Below are positions 47,001-59,000 of a stretch of DNA of 64,000 bases, piece after piece; the first letter of the stretch is position 1; each line of letters begins with the position of its first letter. The notes under the pieces were generated by a model that was not told where the DNA came from, ran no database searches, and saw only the letters and a list, made by a program, of their open reading frames with translations. This DNA is from Todiramphus chloris collaris (lineage: Eukaryota > Chordata > Aves > Coraciiformes > Alcedinidae). The DNA is taken from positions 1,639,379 to 1,703,378 of the forward strand of contig JANVCC010000153.1 of the NCBI GenBank assembly GCA_025345505.1, written 5' to 3'. The translations under genes were made by a program, and so were the position numbers.

Positions 47001-50000
47001 ACTGTGCATGGAATCAACCCTTTGAGGAAGGATTGTGCCATTCCTATAATGGTGTAGGACCTGTGTCTTTTTTGATGGTGGTGAATGGATATTGGGAGAT
47101 TAATGGCAGATATTCACATGGTTTGTTCTTTCCCTCCCCTTCTTGCTAGGATGAGTTGTGTGGAGAAACAGTGTTTTGGGGTGCTCGAGGAGGTCAAGGG
47201 GAAGAGAGCAATGTTGCTCAATGGATGAGGCAGAAGACAGTAAGGTTTGTGATGTTGGTTGGCTTCGTGGGAACCTGGTCTAGGATACATCAGCAAGAAC
47301 ACAGTCTCCTGCACTGGTGATTTATCCTTATCCTAAAGCATTGCTCCAGGCTGCCCAGGGCAGTGGTGAAGTCCCCATCCCTGGCAAGATTTCAAAGTCA
47401 TGTAGGTGTGGTGCTGAGGGACATGGTTTAGTGGTGACCATGGTTTAGTGGTACTGGGTTAACAGCTGGACTTAATGATCTTAGAGGTCTCTTCTGACCC
47501 AAATGATCCTATTATTCTATGGTTTATCTGGTGAGTTTGAAACCTTGTCCAGAGCTACCTTGCTTATCTTGGTTTCTGACCGTTGAAGTTTCATTGGAAG
47601 CTTGTAAAACCTCAGGACTGCAAAGCTCCTTTGTGAGACACCTTTTGTCATGGGGTGACCTTTATGCAAGACCCTTTGAGTATCCTCCTGTTGAGTTTTG
47701 TAGGAACAAGCCTCTATGCTTACAGTTAATTTCCCTAACCTGCTGGGGCTCACAACGAGGATAAACTTCTACCATTCCATCACCATTATATCTCTCTCAT
47801 GCATCCTGTTCTCTCCAGTGACCAGAAAGTTTGGGTTTTTTCACCTGTTTAGATTTTAAACCTGCCATGAGGATAATATGACATTAGAGTGGAAAAGCTA
47901 TCGCTGCTGTGCAGGGGAGGAATTGCAGAGCCGTAAACTGCTCCCAAAATAGATCAGATGAGGTGTCAAACCGCCCAACCATCTAAATACTCCACGAGCT
48001 GACCTCCGTGCGATATATAATAGGGGCTGGGTAAAATGTTTTGAGGGGAGGGGGAGCTGAAAACCCCCTTCTGCCTGAATGTGCATGCTTGTTTCTAGAA
48101 GTTGTCGTTTGTCCAGAAGTTGATTGGGAGCCAGTCTCTGCTTCTAGCTGCCACCTCCAGGTCTTGGATATAAAAGCTGGTGCTGGTAAAAGAGGAAGAA
48201 GTGCGTTCTCTGATTGTTTCTCTGTCCCAATGAACTTGGGAAGCTCTTGGTGTTCACTGTGCTTTCCTCAAATATTCACTTTCAACCTGCACAGCTGCTG
48301 AGCTTTATGTCATCTGGAGAACAACCTTTATTTTCTCTTTAGCTGCCGTGCAACTGGAGCACGTGTGTGCACAGGGATATCTCTGGGCAGCAAGAGAAGC
48401 TGCTGCATTGGCCATGAGGAGTTTCTTCCCTGGCTGCCAATTTCTGTGGTCTGGGGAAGGGCAGCTCTGTAACTGCAGCATCTGCCGAGAACAGACTGGG
48501 CAGTGTTTGGGAGGGACAGCAAGATGTATCCAACAGACGGGATGAGGAGAAGGGGAGGGGAGGGGGAGTGGGAAGGAACAGTCCAAGTCCTGCTGTATGA
48601 CGTGTGCAGCAGAGCTGCTCAGGCTTTATCTCCCACTTTTAAACAAAAGGGCTGGCTGAGGTGTTAGGGAGACAAACAGGCGATTCATCACGAAGTCAGA
48701 TGCGCTCCCTGGCAGGGGCGGGTCAGAGAGACTGACACTAACACATGGCTGGCCGTGCTGTCGCTGGAGCCGTGCGAGGCGTGCCCACGTCCCGGCGTGC
48801 TGAGGGCTGCCGTGGGTGGGAGGCAGGATTGCTGCTGGGACCGCGGAGTTGGAGGCTGCCAAAAGCGAGAGCAGCAGTGATGGCTTCTCCGAGGAAAGCG
48901 TGGGGTGCTCTGGGTGTATGAATCCATCGACCCGGTGTCGCGATGTGTTTGTGTAGTGTGTGCTTAACGCCACTGGGTCAGTTCTCGATGTCATCCAAAG
49001 GGCTGGAGAGTGCAGATGGGTTCAATGGTGCAGATGGGTTCAATGCTGCAGCTGAAACAAGGCGCTGCAGTGCGTCTTACAGGTGCTTGTCGTGGTGCAA
49101 AGAACATAAAGTGCTGTACAGGGTCAAACCAAAGGTTTCTTCAGCCAGGCATGGCCATCCGGGGAAGCTGTGGAGAAAGAAATGGGACAAGTGATGTGTC
49201 TCCTGGCATGTCCCGCTTGCTTCTGGCAGTCAGCGGTTTAGAGGTTTCCTGATCCAAAGCCTGCATTCAAGCCTTCGTGTTTCATCACCCACCTGGGTGA
49301 TCCTCCCTTTCCTGAATTTGTCTAATCCCCTTTGGAATCTATTCATAGTTCTGGTCTTCATGACATCCGGCGGCAATGAGCCTTGCAGTTTAACGATGCG
49401 CCGTTTGGGAAAAAGGATCCATCCTCAGTGTCTAGAATTTATTATTAATTTGTTTTTTTTAAATGCTGCTCTTGGCTGGAGTCAGCAGGTTTGATCCCTG
49501 TGTTGCCCTCAGCAGAGTGCTCCTTGTGGAACCCTCAGCCTGGGATGGACCTGTGGGACTTTGTTGAGCTTCAGGTCAGTAGCCTGAGCTGGAGAGAGCC
49601 AAAAAGAGTCGATGGGAGGTGTTCTGGGGAACTGGAACCACCTTTGCGAAGGAGTGACCTTGCCCCGTCAGTGATGCTTTTGATGCCTTCATTGTAAACC
49701 TGCTGGAATAAATATAAAGCAGCAGCAGTGCAAAAAGCACAACAAGCATCCATCCATGGGGTTCTTTGGGCCTCTTTGTTTAGATTTCAAATGCTAAACA
49801 TCCTTTGCCATGTGCAGCTCTTCTCAGACAGGGGAAGCTACTCAGAAAGACCATGAACTTGGGTTTTCTTTGCATGGAAGGAAAAAACCCAAAACTATTG
49901 CTGCAGGTTTATAGCACGGATGACTTTCTGGCTTTTAGGAATTTGGGCCTCATGGTAGGAGCAGAGGTAGCAGAGTGTGTGTATGTCTCAGCTCTTTGTT

Positions 50001-53000
50001 GCAAGAAAATCATGCCGTTGAGCACCTGGCACGTTACCTTTGGTCTGCTGTCTTTAAAATATGGTATAAATTCTTTCGCTGTTATTTCTTAGTGTGATTC
50101 ATGACATCCGTTGTCTTCTCCTGGTCCTCCATTCCACCAAAAACTATTAAAAAGCAAGGCAGGGGGTGGGAAGGTGGGATGGTTGCATATATTTTCTATA
50201 AGTGTGATCTAGAAATGTGCCTTGTTTTTTTGTCATGGTGAGCTGTTAGGCATAATTTCAGATTAGAATGAACTACTCTAACCCCATGTTCGGGGTGGAG
50301 CTGAGCTGCTTTTTACTGCAGCAGGGATCTGAGGTCATGGGGGGAGAGAGGCAGGATTTTCAGCAGTGTAAAAAAAACAACTGCCACCCCAAAAAATAAC
50401 AACAAAAAAAACCCCAAACGCCAAGCCACAAAAACCTCCAAATAAAGAAAAAAGCAACCCCACAACAATCAAACCCCCTTAGAATTGCTGCAAGGATGTG
50501 TTTCTACAGGGCATAGATACGTTGTGCATGTGCACATCTCTCACCAGTTCATCCTATCATGGAAAATATTCTGCAAACATCTTTCTCTTCTCCTTCCACG
50601 TTACGTGAAGTTAAACGAAACTTTTTTTTGTTTTTCTCTCTGCCGTGGGTTTGTTTCTTCATTTTCTTCCATCACTTTACTCTGAAACTGCTTCCCTGCA
50701 TCAAAACTCACAGCTACATGTTGCCTACGGTCTAGTGGGACTTGTGCCAAAAGAAATGATGTTATTCTTTAAAAAAAAAAAAAAAAATTAAAGTAAGCAG
50801 TGGTCGGGATAAGGACCAGTTGTGGGGTAGGGGGTTGGTGAGGGTCCAGGAGCTGTCCAGCCGGGGAGGGGGGCACTGGTGTGTGTGGGTTAATTCCTGG
50901 CACAGGCTTCCAAGGGCAAAGCTAATGCCATCTTAAATCGGGAGTGAAAGCCCCTGTTGCCGCCTGGCCCGTGCATTCCACTGGCACCGCGGTTCACCGG
51001 CCGGTTTTAAGTTGGGTTGAAAATCCTTCGTAAATCTCGCTGATTGCTGTTTCATTCTTGAGAGGATGAAGGGGAGAGGAAACAACCTTCCCCTCCTCTT
51101 CTCCCCTCCCACCTCCCCCCCCCTCCTCCCAGCCTCCTTTCTCCACCTCTGCTCCCTTACGAACAAAATGGGTTGTTCCAGAGGAATTAGGTTGCTGGCA
51201 GCTCTTGGGGCCAAGCTACCTGGGACCTCCCAGCCGAGGGCAGCTAATAGTCATTGAGTTGTGAAAACCAAACATTCCCTCCTCCAAAAAACCCAGCACT
51301 GTTTTCTAAAGGTGGTTTGGTGCTGGGAACTGTGCAGCAGAAGCCACGGGAATTGCAAGGGAGTATTGCAAATGCTTGTAGAGCTGGCCCTGATGTTTGC
51401 CCTCTCCTTGAATCATTTCTATGCTGGTGAATCTTAATGCTGCAACTCTGAGATCTTTGCCTAAAAAATGTCTTTTGCTCTGGACTGGAAACTCCCTGAA
51501 TAAGGGTGGTTGTAAGGAGAAGGGGGGAAAGGAAGAGAGATAGTTCAGCATTGTAGTTCAGGCACACCACCAAGGGCTGAAAGATCCAAGTTTGGTCTCT
51601 TCTGCTGTGGGGTTCCTCTGAGGTTGCTTATTCCCTCCTCCCTGCGGGGAACGGAGGCAGAACGGAAGGCAACGCTTCCTTACTTCAACGAAGTGCTATT
51701 AGCTGTAATTCATAACCTCTGCGGGTCTTCTGCCTTGCACGGGTGAGAAATGCTGCAGCAGCTTCAAGTATTTGCTTGTGGTGCTTCTGGTTGCCACAGT
51801 GCAAAAATAGCTGTTCCTCCAGGCACCTTGGTCCCGTAGGTTCTACACAGGAATTCACCACTACGGGAACATCTCCAGCCCTCCACATCTGGACTGAGAC
51901 ACCCGGTTGCTCATTCACTGGAGTATTTTTCCCTCAGTTGCTGAATGTTGCCCTCATATACTGTGTGCCAAACTCTTTTTTTGGTAATTTGTACAGAGGT
52001 CGAGGGCATGTTTTGTCAGGAAGCTGCATGGAAGCTTTTTTGCATGCAAGCAACCATCCTGTATCTGGGAGACAACCATGTGTGTCCTGTTCCATTCACA
52101 GAGAAAGCCCCTCTGAGCTCATGTGACAACTCCTTTGTAACGGTTTTGGGGTCCAGCTCTCTTCTCAGTGCAGGACAGCTGGCCTGTGTGGGATTTCACT
52201 TGCTTGGACTGCTGCATTCAGCAGCCTGGGAGAAGTCCTGATGTCTGTGTGAACCTCAGCTAAGGTTAAACCGGGAAACTTGGGCAGAAATCATCTCTGT
52301 GATAACACCTGATCCCGAAAAGAGTTTAATGATTTGGGATCAGAGTGGCTGTTGTGAGTTACAAGGATTCAGGAGAGTGATGTTGGAAAGGGAGAAGCTG
52401 TAAACCTGCAACAGCAAAGTCTTACTCCCAGAAGCAACTGTTGCTTCCAGCATCCTGCTGGAGGAGGAAATAACTCTTGACAGGACCCAAGAACCTAACA
52501 GGTATGTGTAGCAGGATCCTTGCATGCCCACTCCTCCATCCTCTTGACTGTGATGGTCAGAGAAGAAAAGACCCCAGAGGAAACCATTGTGTAGATCAAT
52601 CCAGGGAGAGGGGTAATTGAAGGAAATTTGAATGACTGAATCCTACAAGAATCTACACCTTTTTGTCTCCCCAAAAGAAAGAAAATCTGTTTGAGTATCC
52701 TTCATTAGGAGTCTGAGGGAGACTGGTGCTTCCTTCCCTGGTAAGTGTAGGCTGTTTAGCTCTGTCCTACGAAGCCCTGGATGATCTAGATATTCTCAGG
52801 CTGGGAGAGACACTTTTCCTCCTTTCACCTTCTTTGACCCCCCGCAACACCACAGCACCATGCCAGAGGAGATCAGTGGAAGAATTACACTGAGGAAGAG
52901 TCGAGCTAGAAGCGAACATCTTTAACAGAGCAGCCTTCGTGAAGGGATTTAACACTTGCTGGTGTGTCAGGGTCTTCTGGAAGCCAAGAAATCCTTGAGG

Positions 53001-56000
53001 AGGTTTGTAGAACACCTTGTGTTATTTTTATGTAAGGACTAAAGGAGTTTAGGGGATATGGTTTGGGTTGTTTTGTTTTGTGGGGATTTTTTGTGTGTAT
53101 AGATTAGCCAAAGTAGGAAACCTTTGGCTTTGGAGCCTAGAGAATGGCATAGAATTTTGAAACTAACAGGTGTGGCTTTGGATTTTGTGGTCTGTGCAAC
53201 AGATATGAATGCCTGGATGCTGGGGTTAGCAATGTGTCTTGGAGCAGAAACAATTAGCTCTGACTTTGAGACGTAGAAGGAAAATAGAGAAGTAATTATT
53301 TAGTAATAAAGAGGAGGAAGCCTTTTCTGATCCCAAATTATTTGGGGGTCCACCAGTGCTTTTGGCAGCTGTGGGAAGAGTAGAACTGAGGTTGGCAGGT
53401 GCTCTTCACTCGTGTGTGAGCACAACGATGGCACTTGTACCTGTGAACTCATTCTGCACAGTGCAGAATGAAGAAGTTGATTCTTCAGTGGCCAACTCTT
53501 GCTCCAAATATCAAGCCTTCATCACTCACTGTGGAATTCGGAGTTTTCACAGGCTTTTGGCTTGTTATACTTCAAATAGCAATTAGCCTTTGTAGGATGG
53601 TGGAGACAACAGTAAATCAATTTAGGAAAGCTTTTTCACAGTGCGGGAGTGTGATGGTGGGAGAGAGAGACAGCAACTGATTATTGAATGCAAAAAATAA
53701 TAATGTAGGTCTGATGTACAGCATAATTCAGTCTGACGGCTTCAGTTGTGGAGTCATTAATGTGAAGAAGGTTAGTGATCAAGTTGTCAACTTTTCAGAA
53801 ACGTTTATTAAAAGAAAGGAAAGAAGTGGTGGAAAGAGAAGGAAAAGGGTTGGAAGAATAGCAATAACCGCAGAAAAAACATTTGTGTAAAAAGTGAAAA
53901 TAGAATCAATTCGGTCTCCGTACAGATGTACCAAAGATAAATCTACCGACCTACAAGGAAGCGCCAGCATAGGAATGCAATATTTCAGTAGGTCTGTCAT
54001 TCCAGGAGCTATAGCAGAGATGTTTCCTTGCAGGAAAGCATCTCACCTTGGCTCACGTCTCTGGCAGCCCAGGCAAAGGAAACTGTTGAGCATGTCAGAA
54101 ACGAGAGTGCACTCAAAGGTCTGTGCAGGCGCCTTGCTTCTGTCTCGTCCCCCTCAAACTCGCATCAGGAAAATCCCCAGCTAAACAAGGGAAGATACAG
54201 GGACGCTGATGAAAGTGTGAGCTGACGAGGCAATAAAAACTCTTGACTTCTGAGATGAGCTGAGAGCAGGGCTCATCTTGAATTGCCTTTCTGGAAGGGC
54301 AATAATTCCATGGTTCTGCAGATAAAACTTGGCTACGGAGCTGTAAGTGTGAAATGTGCAGGGGTTGTGTTTGGGATCTCTCTGAAGCCTGGGTGATTGG
54401 AGTCTGAACTCCAGGAAAGCAAAGCAATTGGGATGTTTGACATGAAGCTTGCCACCAAAGCGGCCGAATGCCACCAGTGGTGTATGTGCAAACTGGATAC
54501 GTCTTCCTATTTACAACTGGTGATGATAAACCTTCTGGCTTCAGGCTAGCAGCAGATGGAACTGGAAGGAGTATAATGCAAATGATTCTGCAGAGGTTCC
54601 TCTCAGCTAGGTGGGTATGGCACTGAGCAGCCAGGTCCTTCCTGAGGTCTGGACAGTGCACATGTGCTACTTGGAGCAGAAGTTGGGCAGTGTGAACAGA
54701 AGATTAGGTCAAAGCCTGAAGCAGAAGCAGTCTCTTGACTTTGTAGATTCATATTGTTCTTGTAGAGGCCAGAGTTAATTTCCAGGGACATAAAGCTTCC
54801 TGGATTGGGTGCAATAAACTGTTTGGTCTCTCTCCAGCTTTCTAGTGGACAAACACACCTTCATCTCATGCTCAGCCCCCTCGATCCAAAGTAATACAAT
54901 TGCACTGAGTGCCGGCTGGCAGTTTAATCGTAACAGTGGTGGATCAGGTGTGTCTCAAACCCCCCCCTCCCTCCCAGCTTCTTGAAAGATTTCCTTCGAA
55001 GGAACAGCTCAGTCTTTGTGAGGAGCTGAGAAAGCATCCGACTGACACCGTTGCCTTACGGGACCTCACTCAGCCTAGGTTGCATAAAAGGGCTTTATAG
55101 GATTATAAAGGTTCCATGCAGCGGCAGCTCCAAGGCAGCATTTCAGGTGGGGGCACCAGCTCTCCCTGGCCCTGCTTGCGCTTGTTTATTGATGCCATGC
55201 TCTGAAAAGTGCCACCTCACCCCTCTTCCCGGGGTTGGTGGAATGTGTGTGCAGGGCTGAGGCTGCTGCATCGCTCCCCCCTGCTGAAATGGGCACGCAT
55301 CCAGTGCTGAGGAGGGAAAACTTGTGTGTGTGTGTGTGGACATTTGCTGCTTTTGCCCATGGGGGGTCTTCACCTGGAGAATCTTCATTGCTGCTTGGCT
55401 AGGAAAAGCCCCCTTTCCCCTAAATTTACTACTTGTCTTGTTCTGGAGATGCTTTCCTAATTCACTTGCTTTGCTCTGATTCAGACCAGCTTGAAAGCCA
55501 GTGAAATAAGTCTGAGCAATAAGCCAGTCAGTGATGGACAGGTCTCTGTTCAGCATGGGCATTGTGTGCCTTGTTTTTCACCAGTTTGGACTTACGTGGC
55601 CATTTTTCCTCTAATTGGTGAGGACAGGGCAGAGCTGGGGCAGGAAACAGGAGGTGGAAGAAGGTGTATTCTGCTTTCTCTGTAGGACATCATGTTTGTG
55701 TGTTTTCTCTGGAGGGGATGAAGTGGTTGTCTTCACGCTGACCCAGCTTCTCAGCTCATTGTGTCTGTTACCCCATGTCCCAGATATCAGAGATGGTGAG
55801 CTCCTACCTAGGCCTTTTGCAAAGAACAATGAAAATGGACATTGCTGACAATTAGTCCATTTACCGCTTCAGTTTTCTTTCTCACAGGACTTTCCATCCA
55901 CTAGTTCCAAGTGGTTGCTGGAGGCTTGCCCTCTGACATTGTGCAGCACCATGAATCCCATTTTCTACTATCTCCCGATCCCTGGCTCTTTATTTGGTTT

Positions 56001-59000
56001 TTTATTTAGGTGACTTTTGTTGGAAATGCATGCAGTTGGGCTGTGCTATTAGCAAGTTTTGCAAGGCTGATCTGTGGAGAAACTATGCTTTGAAGTATCT
56101 GAAAGCCAAGCACCTAAGGGTGAGGGTGGGGAACAGGTTCAAAATCACCAGTTGCCCTGCAGAGTTGTTGGAGGTAGGATCAATTCCTGTATCCCTCCAC
56201 ACTGCGATAGCCATCTGCTACATGATACTTGGAGCTTATGTTTTCCAGAACGTTTAGTTGAACAGTACCTACTCAGTTTGAAAGGTAAACTGGGGAGGGG
56301 GAGCTGTAGAAAATGCTTTTGTGCCTCCCTCTCTCTTCTTTGCCAGCTGAGGTTATTTCTTGTGCCAACTGTGAAAGCTCACAGGAATGAACCTTCAGAG
56401 CAGAAGTATTGATGGAGGCTAGAAATGTGTATCCTGGAGATTTTGTTACAGGTCTTTGCTACTCTGAAGCTCAGACCAAGCCACCTTTCTCATGAATAAG
56501 CCTACTCGGACCTTTGGTTAATGAGGCACCAGGGCTGGGTGGTGTCCTGTCTCCCTGCTTGGGGAGAAGTTGAGACCAAGTCCACCTTCTGTTCCAGTGG
56601 AGGTGGAACAGAAACCTAAGAGCATTTCTCAGTGCTTCAGATCATGGAATCAGAATAATTATCTGACCCAAGCTTTCTTGGCAAAACGATGGGGCTTGGT
56701 GTTTGGCCTTTTGGATGTTTTAATTGTCTTTGGGGAACAGAATTTGTGGGGAAAAAAAAGATATTTAAGGGGAAAATTTACACAGGGATACACTAGTTTT
56801 TCATATTTCCAACAAACCACTCTGCCTCTTCATTTAACCACTGCAGCTGGTTTTTTTCCGGAAATCCTAATAATTTTGAAGGTAACTTAAGAACAACATT
56901 TCCCTGCCTATCTCTTTGTTCTAAAAATCCAAATCCAGCCCTGTTTTATTTTTTTTTCCTTCCTCCTATAGATATCTGATGTCAAATCACCTGGTCAAAC
57001 ATCAGTAATTGGAGAATCACAGAATTCTTTGGGTTGGAAAGGACCTTTCAAGGTCATCTGGTCCAACCCCCTGTAAGGAGAAGGGGCATCTGCAACTAGA
57101 GCAGGTTGCTCAGAGTACTGGCCAACCTAATCTGGAATGGTTCCAGGGATGGGGCACTGACCACCTATATGGGCAACCTGGGCCAGGATCTCACTACGTA
57201 GCATAAAAAATTTCTTCCTTCTATCTGGTCTAGATCGACGCCTTTTAGTTTAAGCCCATCACCTCTTGTCCTGTTGCAACAGAACCTACTAAAAAGTCTG
57301 TCCACCTCTTTCTGACAGGCCCCTTGAAGTACTGAAAGGCCACAAGAAGGTCTCTCTAGAGCCTTCTCCAGGATGAACAAATGATTAGATCTGTGTGGGA
57401 TGTTGCTGACTGTGCCTCAGATCAAGGTTTTGTGCTTGTTGTGCAAGGAAGTTTGGGAGTTAAACTATCCTAGCTGCTATCCCTATCCTTGGGGCCTGCA
57501 CTCCTGGCAGGAGGTTAGAGAGAAATCCTCATTAAAAAAAAAGAAACAGCAAATCACTGCTCCTGTACAGGGGTAGGGTTTTAAAGAGCTCCCAGGTTCC
57601 ATTTGCATCTAGTGAAGGTGGTGAGTGCGTGCTCCCCTCCTGTGCCCATCACCTGCAGCGATGGAGATGTCTGAGCCAGTGACCCATCCCTGTGCTCACC
57701 TGAGCAGGGTTGCAATGTTTCAGCTCATATTCAATCCTGGCTTTAAGCAATTCTTCCTTTTTGGCTGAGCAAATGTGTCTTCAGGTCCTTCAAAACCCTG
57801 CATAGTGATGTCCATTGACTGTGTGGACTGGCACCTGGCCGGAAAAGGGCAGAGCCAGGAGAGTGGGGTGCGGGCAGCCTGGCCAACAAACCACTCATGA
57901 GCCCAGCAGATGTTCCTGCAGCCTCTCTGCTCCCTGGGGTTGATGCCAGCCTGGTCCTTTTCCAGCAGCTCATCACTTGACACTAGGAACAGTTCGCTGG
58001 CTTCTTTTGTTGCACATTGTAGAGTCAAGGACCTTGTGCTTGGAGAAGGCAGGGGAAGGGAGAAGGCAGCAGGACATGAATTTCTTCAGGTCATTTGTTT
58101 TTTTTAGGTTTTGAGCTTGTTCTGTCTAGTAAAAGCTTTTGACAATATCACCTGGAAAGTGTATCCTGCTCTTGGGCTGTCTCAATGGGTTTTATATCGA
58201 GACCTCTTCTGCTGAGGGCAAGTGGTTGTGTGTGCTTTCTTGGTGTGTCTCTTGGGGTCTGTTGGGATGAAACATCCTCTACCCCTTCTCAAGTCAATTC
58301 TGGCTCTGCTTGATGTGCTAAAATGGTTTTGTTCATTTGTTTTGTTTATGTATAGGAGAGTGACTGTAGTGCTCTCTGTGGCGGAGATTGTTAAGGTCCT
58401 ATGTTCAAACAAGGTCTGTGAAAGCTGGTAGAGAACATAAGTCCAAATATTGCTGCTCACCCTCCTCTTACTCCCACCTTGCACACACACCACATTGTAA
58501 AATCATTCCTTGCCCAAACATCAGCAAGTCCATGTGAGTGCTCACCCAGGGAGAACCTGATCCCACCACAACCCCCATTTCTACCAGGGCACTCTCTCCT
58601 CACCGCTGTCCCCTTCTGTTCCTCTACAGGCTGACGGGGAACGAACCCCTGACCATCCTCCCTCTGACCTCAGAAATGGAGGAAGCTGCCATCAAAGCCC
58701 ACTACAAAGTCTGTGACCGCCTGAAGCTGGAGAAGAAGCAGCGCAGGATGTGCCGGCGGGACCCCGGCGTTGCCGAGACCCTGATGGAGGCAATCAGCAT
58801 GAGCGCGCTGGAGTGCCAGTACCAGTTTCGCTTTGAGCGCTGGAACTGCACCCTTGAGGGTCGCTACCGGGCCAGCTTGCTAAAGAGAGGTGAGCAGGGT
58901 GGGAGTCTCAGTTCGGGGTACTTGTGTACCACATGCATCTGTCGGCTTCCTTGGCATTTTGCAGAGTGGTTAGCGTGGTGTGTCCTTTGCCACTGGTGGT

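Larger units (their letters stand above)
23053..58629 (+). other. WNT9A: WNT9A intron 1 (35.6 kb)
   Basis: Bounded by GT (23053-23054) and AG (58628-58629), phase 2. A very long first intron is usual for WNT9A in vertebrates as far as I recall. Apart from the repeats and candidate elements listed separately (CR1 copies, homopolymers, possible hAT relic, possible enhancers at 30.8 and 39.4 kb) I see no exon-like conserved coding segment on either strand. The first 0.9 kb is still CpG-rich. Confidence 0.9.

Noticed and set aside
54113..54661. 182-codon minus-strand ORF
   Set aside because: No domain, no splice-consistent neighbours, low-information composition.
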